From assembly GCA_016720655.1 (NCBI GenBank), contig JADKKE010000004.1, positions 1-64,000 on the forward strand: 64,000 bases of DNA, read 5' to 3'. Under the pieces are notes generated by a model that worked only from the letters and a program-made list of their open reading frames with translations, was not told the origin of the DNA and searched no databases. Positions within the stretch are counted from its first letter, which is position 1. Each line of letters begins with the position of its first letter. A program made the translations under genes and the position numbers. This stretch comes from Bacteroidota bacterium. GTDB taxonomy: Bacteria; Bacteroidota; Bacteroidia; AKYH767-A; 2013-40CM-41-45. Below are positions 63,843-64,000 of the stretch, piece by piece.

Positions 63843-64000
63843 ATGGTATTGATGCAGGTAATTGATAATAAAAGGGTTCTCTCTTCAGTGATCACAGATT
63901 GGAAGGAGGCAGGACTAAAAATTGGCTTTGTACCAACAATGGGAGCCCTTCACGAAGGACATCTTGCTCTGGTGCGGAAAGCCAGAACTGAGAATGATCG
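63843..64000 (+). CDS. panC: Pantothenate synthetase, N-terminal fragment
   Basis: The first 52 codons are in the window; the gene runs off the right end. It joins pantoate and beta-alanine with ATP in the cytoplasm. The sequence shows [12 protein letters not shown], then [19 protein letters not shown], the ATP-binding HxGH-type signature of the family, at residues about 29-47. The ATG at 63843 or the in-frame ATG at 63852 could start it. It is divergent from glgA across about 200 bp that contain the glgA promoter. Confidence 0.93.
   Translation, partial: MVLMQVIDNKRVLSSVITDWKEAGLKIGFVPTMGALHEGHLALVRKARTEND

Overview
The window is chromosomal DNA from a member of the Bacteroidota, probably an environmental lineage near the Sphingobacteriia/Chitinophagia/Flavobacteriia; I cannot place it more finely. 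Grounds: at least five secreted proteins end in a type IX secretion (T9SS) type A sorting domain; several genes have the Bacteroidota -7 promoter box TAnnTTTG; and family-specific genes are present (DUF4270 lipoprotein, GIN-domain proteins behind an ECF sigma factor, a glycogen synthase-phosphorylase fusion, a truncated NuoG).

Layout. 0-4.7 kb: glycogen metabolism (3' end of a GH57 amylase, then a GT3 glycogen synthase fused to a GT35 phosphorylase). 4.8-8.7 kb: two divergent T9SS-exported beta-propeller proteins. 8.9-15.9 kb: L-serine dehydratase, then an ECF sigma factor, a membrane-anchored putative anti-sigma factor and two GIN-domain envelope proteins, and an orphan secreted protein. 15.9-26.9 kb: acetyl-CoA synthetase and the minus-strand complex I operon nuoABCDEFGHIJK, which ends at a terminator without nuoLMN. 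27.1-30.8 kb: TetR repressor with an operator cluster, plus an EmrA/EmrB-type efflux pair. 30.8-34.7 kb: DinB-fold protein, queA, an MFS exporter and a YdeI-like protein. 34.8-43.8 kb: a probable DNA-damage (SOS) module made of an S24-type non-canonical LexA, a Y-family polymerase and a DnaE2-type polymerase (frameshifted here), with an identical 18-bp operator-like sequence at two of its promoters; a large T9SS BNR-repeat lipoprotein lies inside it. 43.9-55 kb: a broken T9SS gene, an O6-methylguanine methyltransferase, a DUF5916 outer-membrane protein, a frameshifted PaiB homologue, murI, a gamma-carbonic anhydrase homologue, a lipoprotein, a glycosyltransferase and another T9SS protein. 55-58.3 kb: trmB, an alkyltransferase-like gene (frameshifted), mrp and a NifU-type scaffold. 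58.3-64 kb: a serine-less alpha/beta hydrolase homologue, glmS, DUF4270, a short GT5 glycogen synthase, and divergent panC cut by the window end.

Two features run through the whole window. First, the intergenic spaces contain at least fourteen islands of short tandem repeats, nearly all with a 7-bp period (one family 8 bp), in about eight sequence families, often abutting start or stop codons and even lying between nuo genes. Second, several genes between 42.5 and 56.1 kb carry single-base frameshifts in or beside short homopolymers, which suggests either local consensus errors or recent decay. No rRNA, tRNA, CRISPR array, transposase or phage structural gene was seen. All family assignments are from reading the sequence; no search was run.
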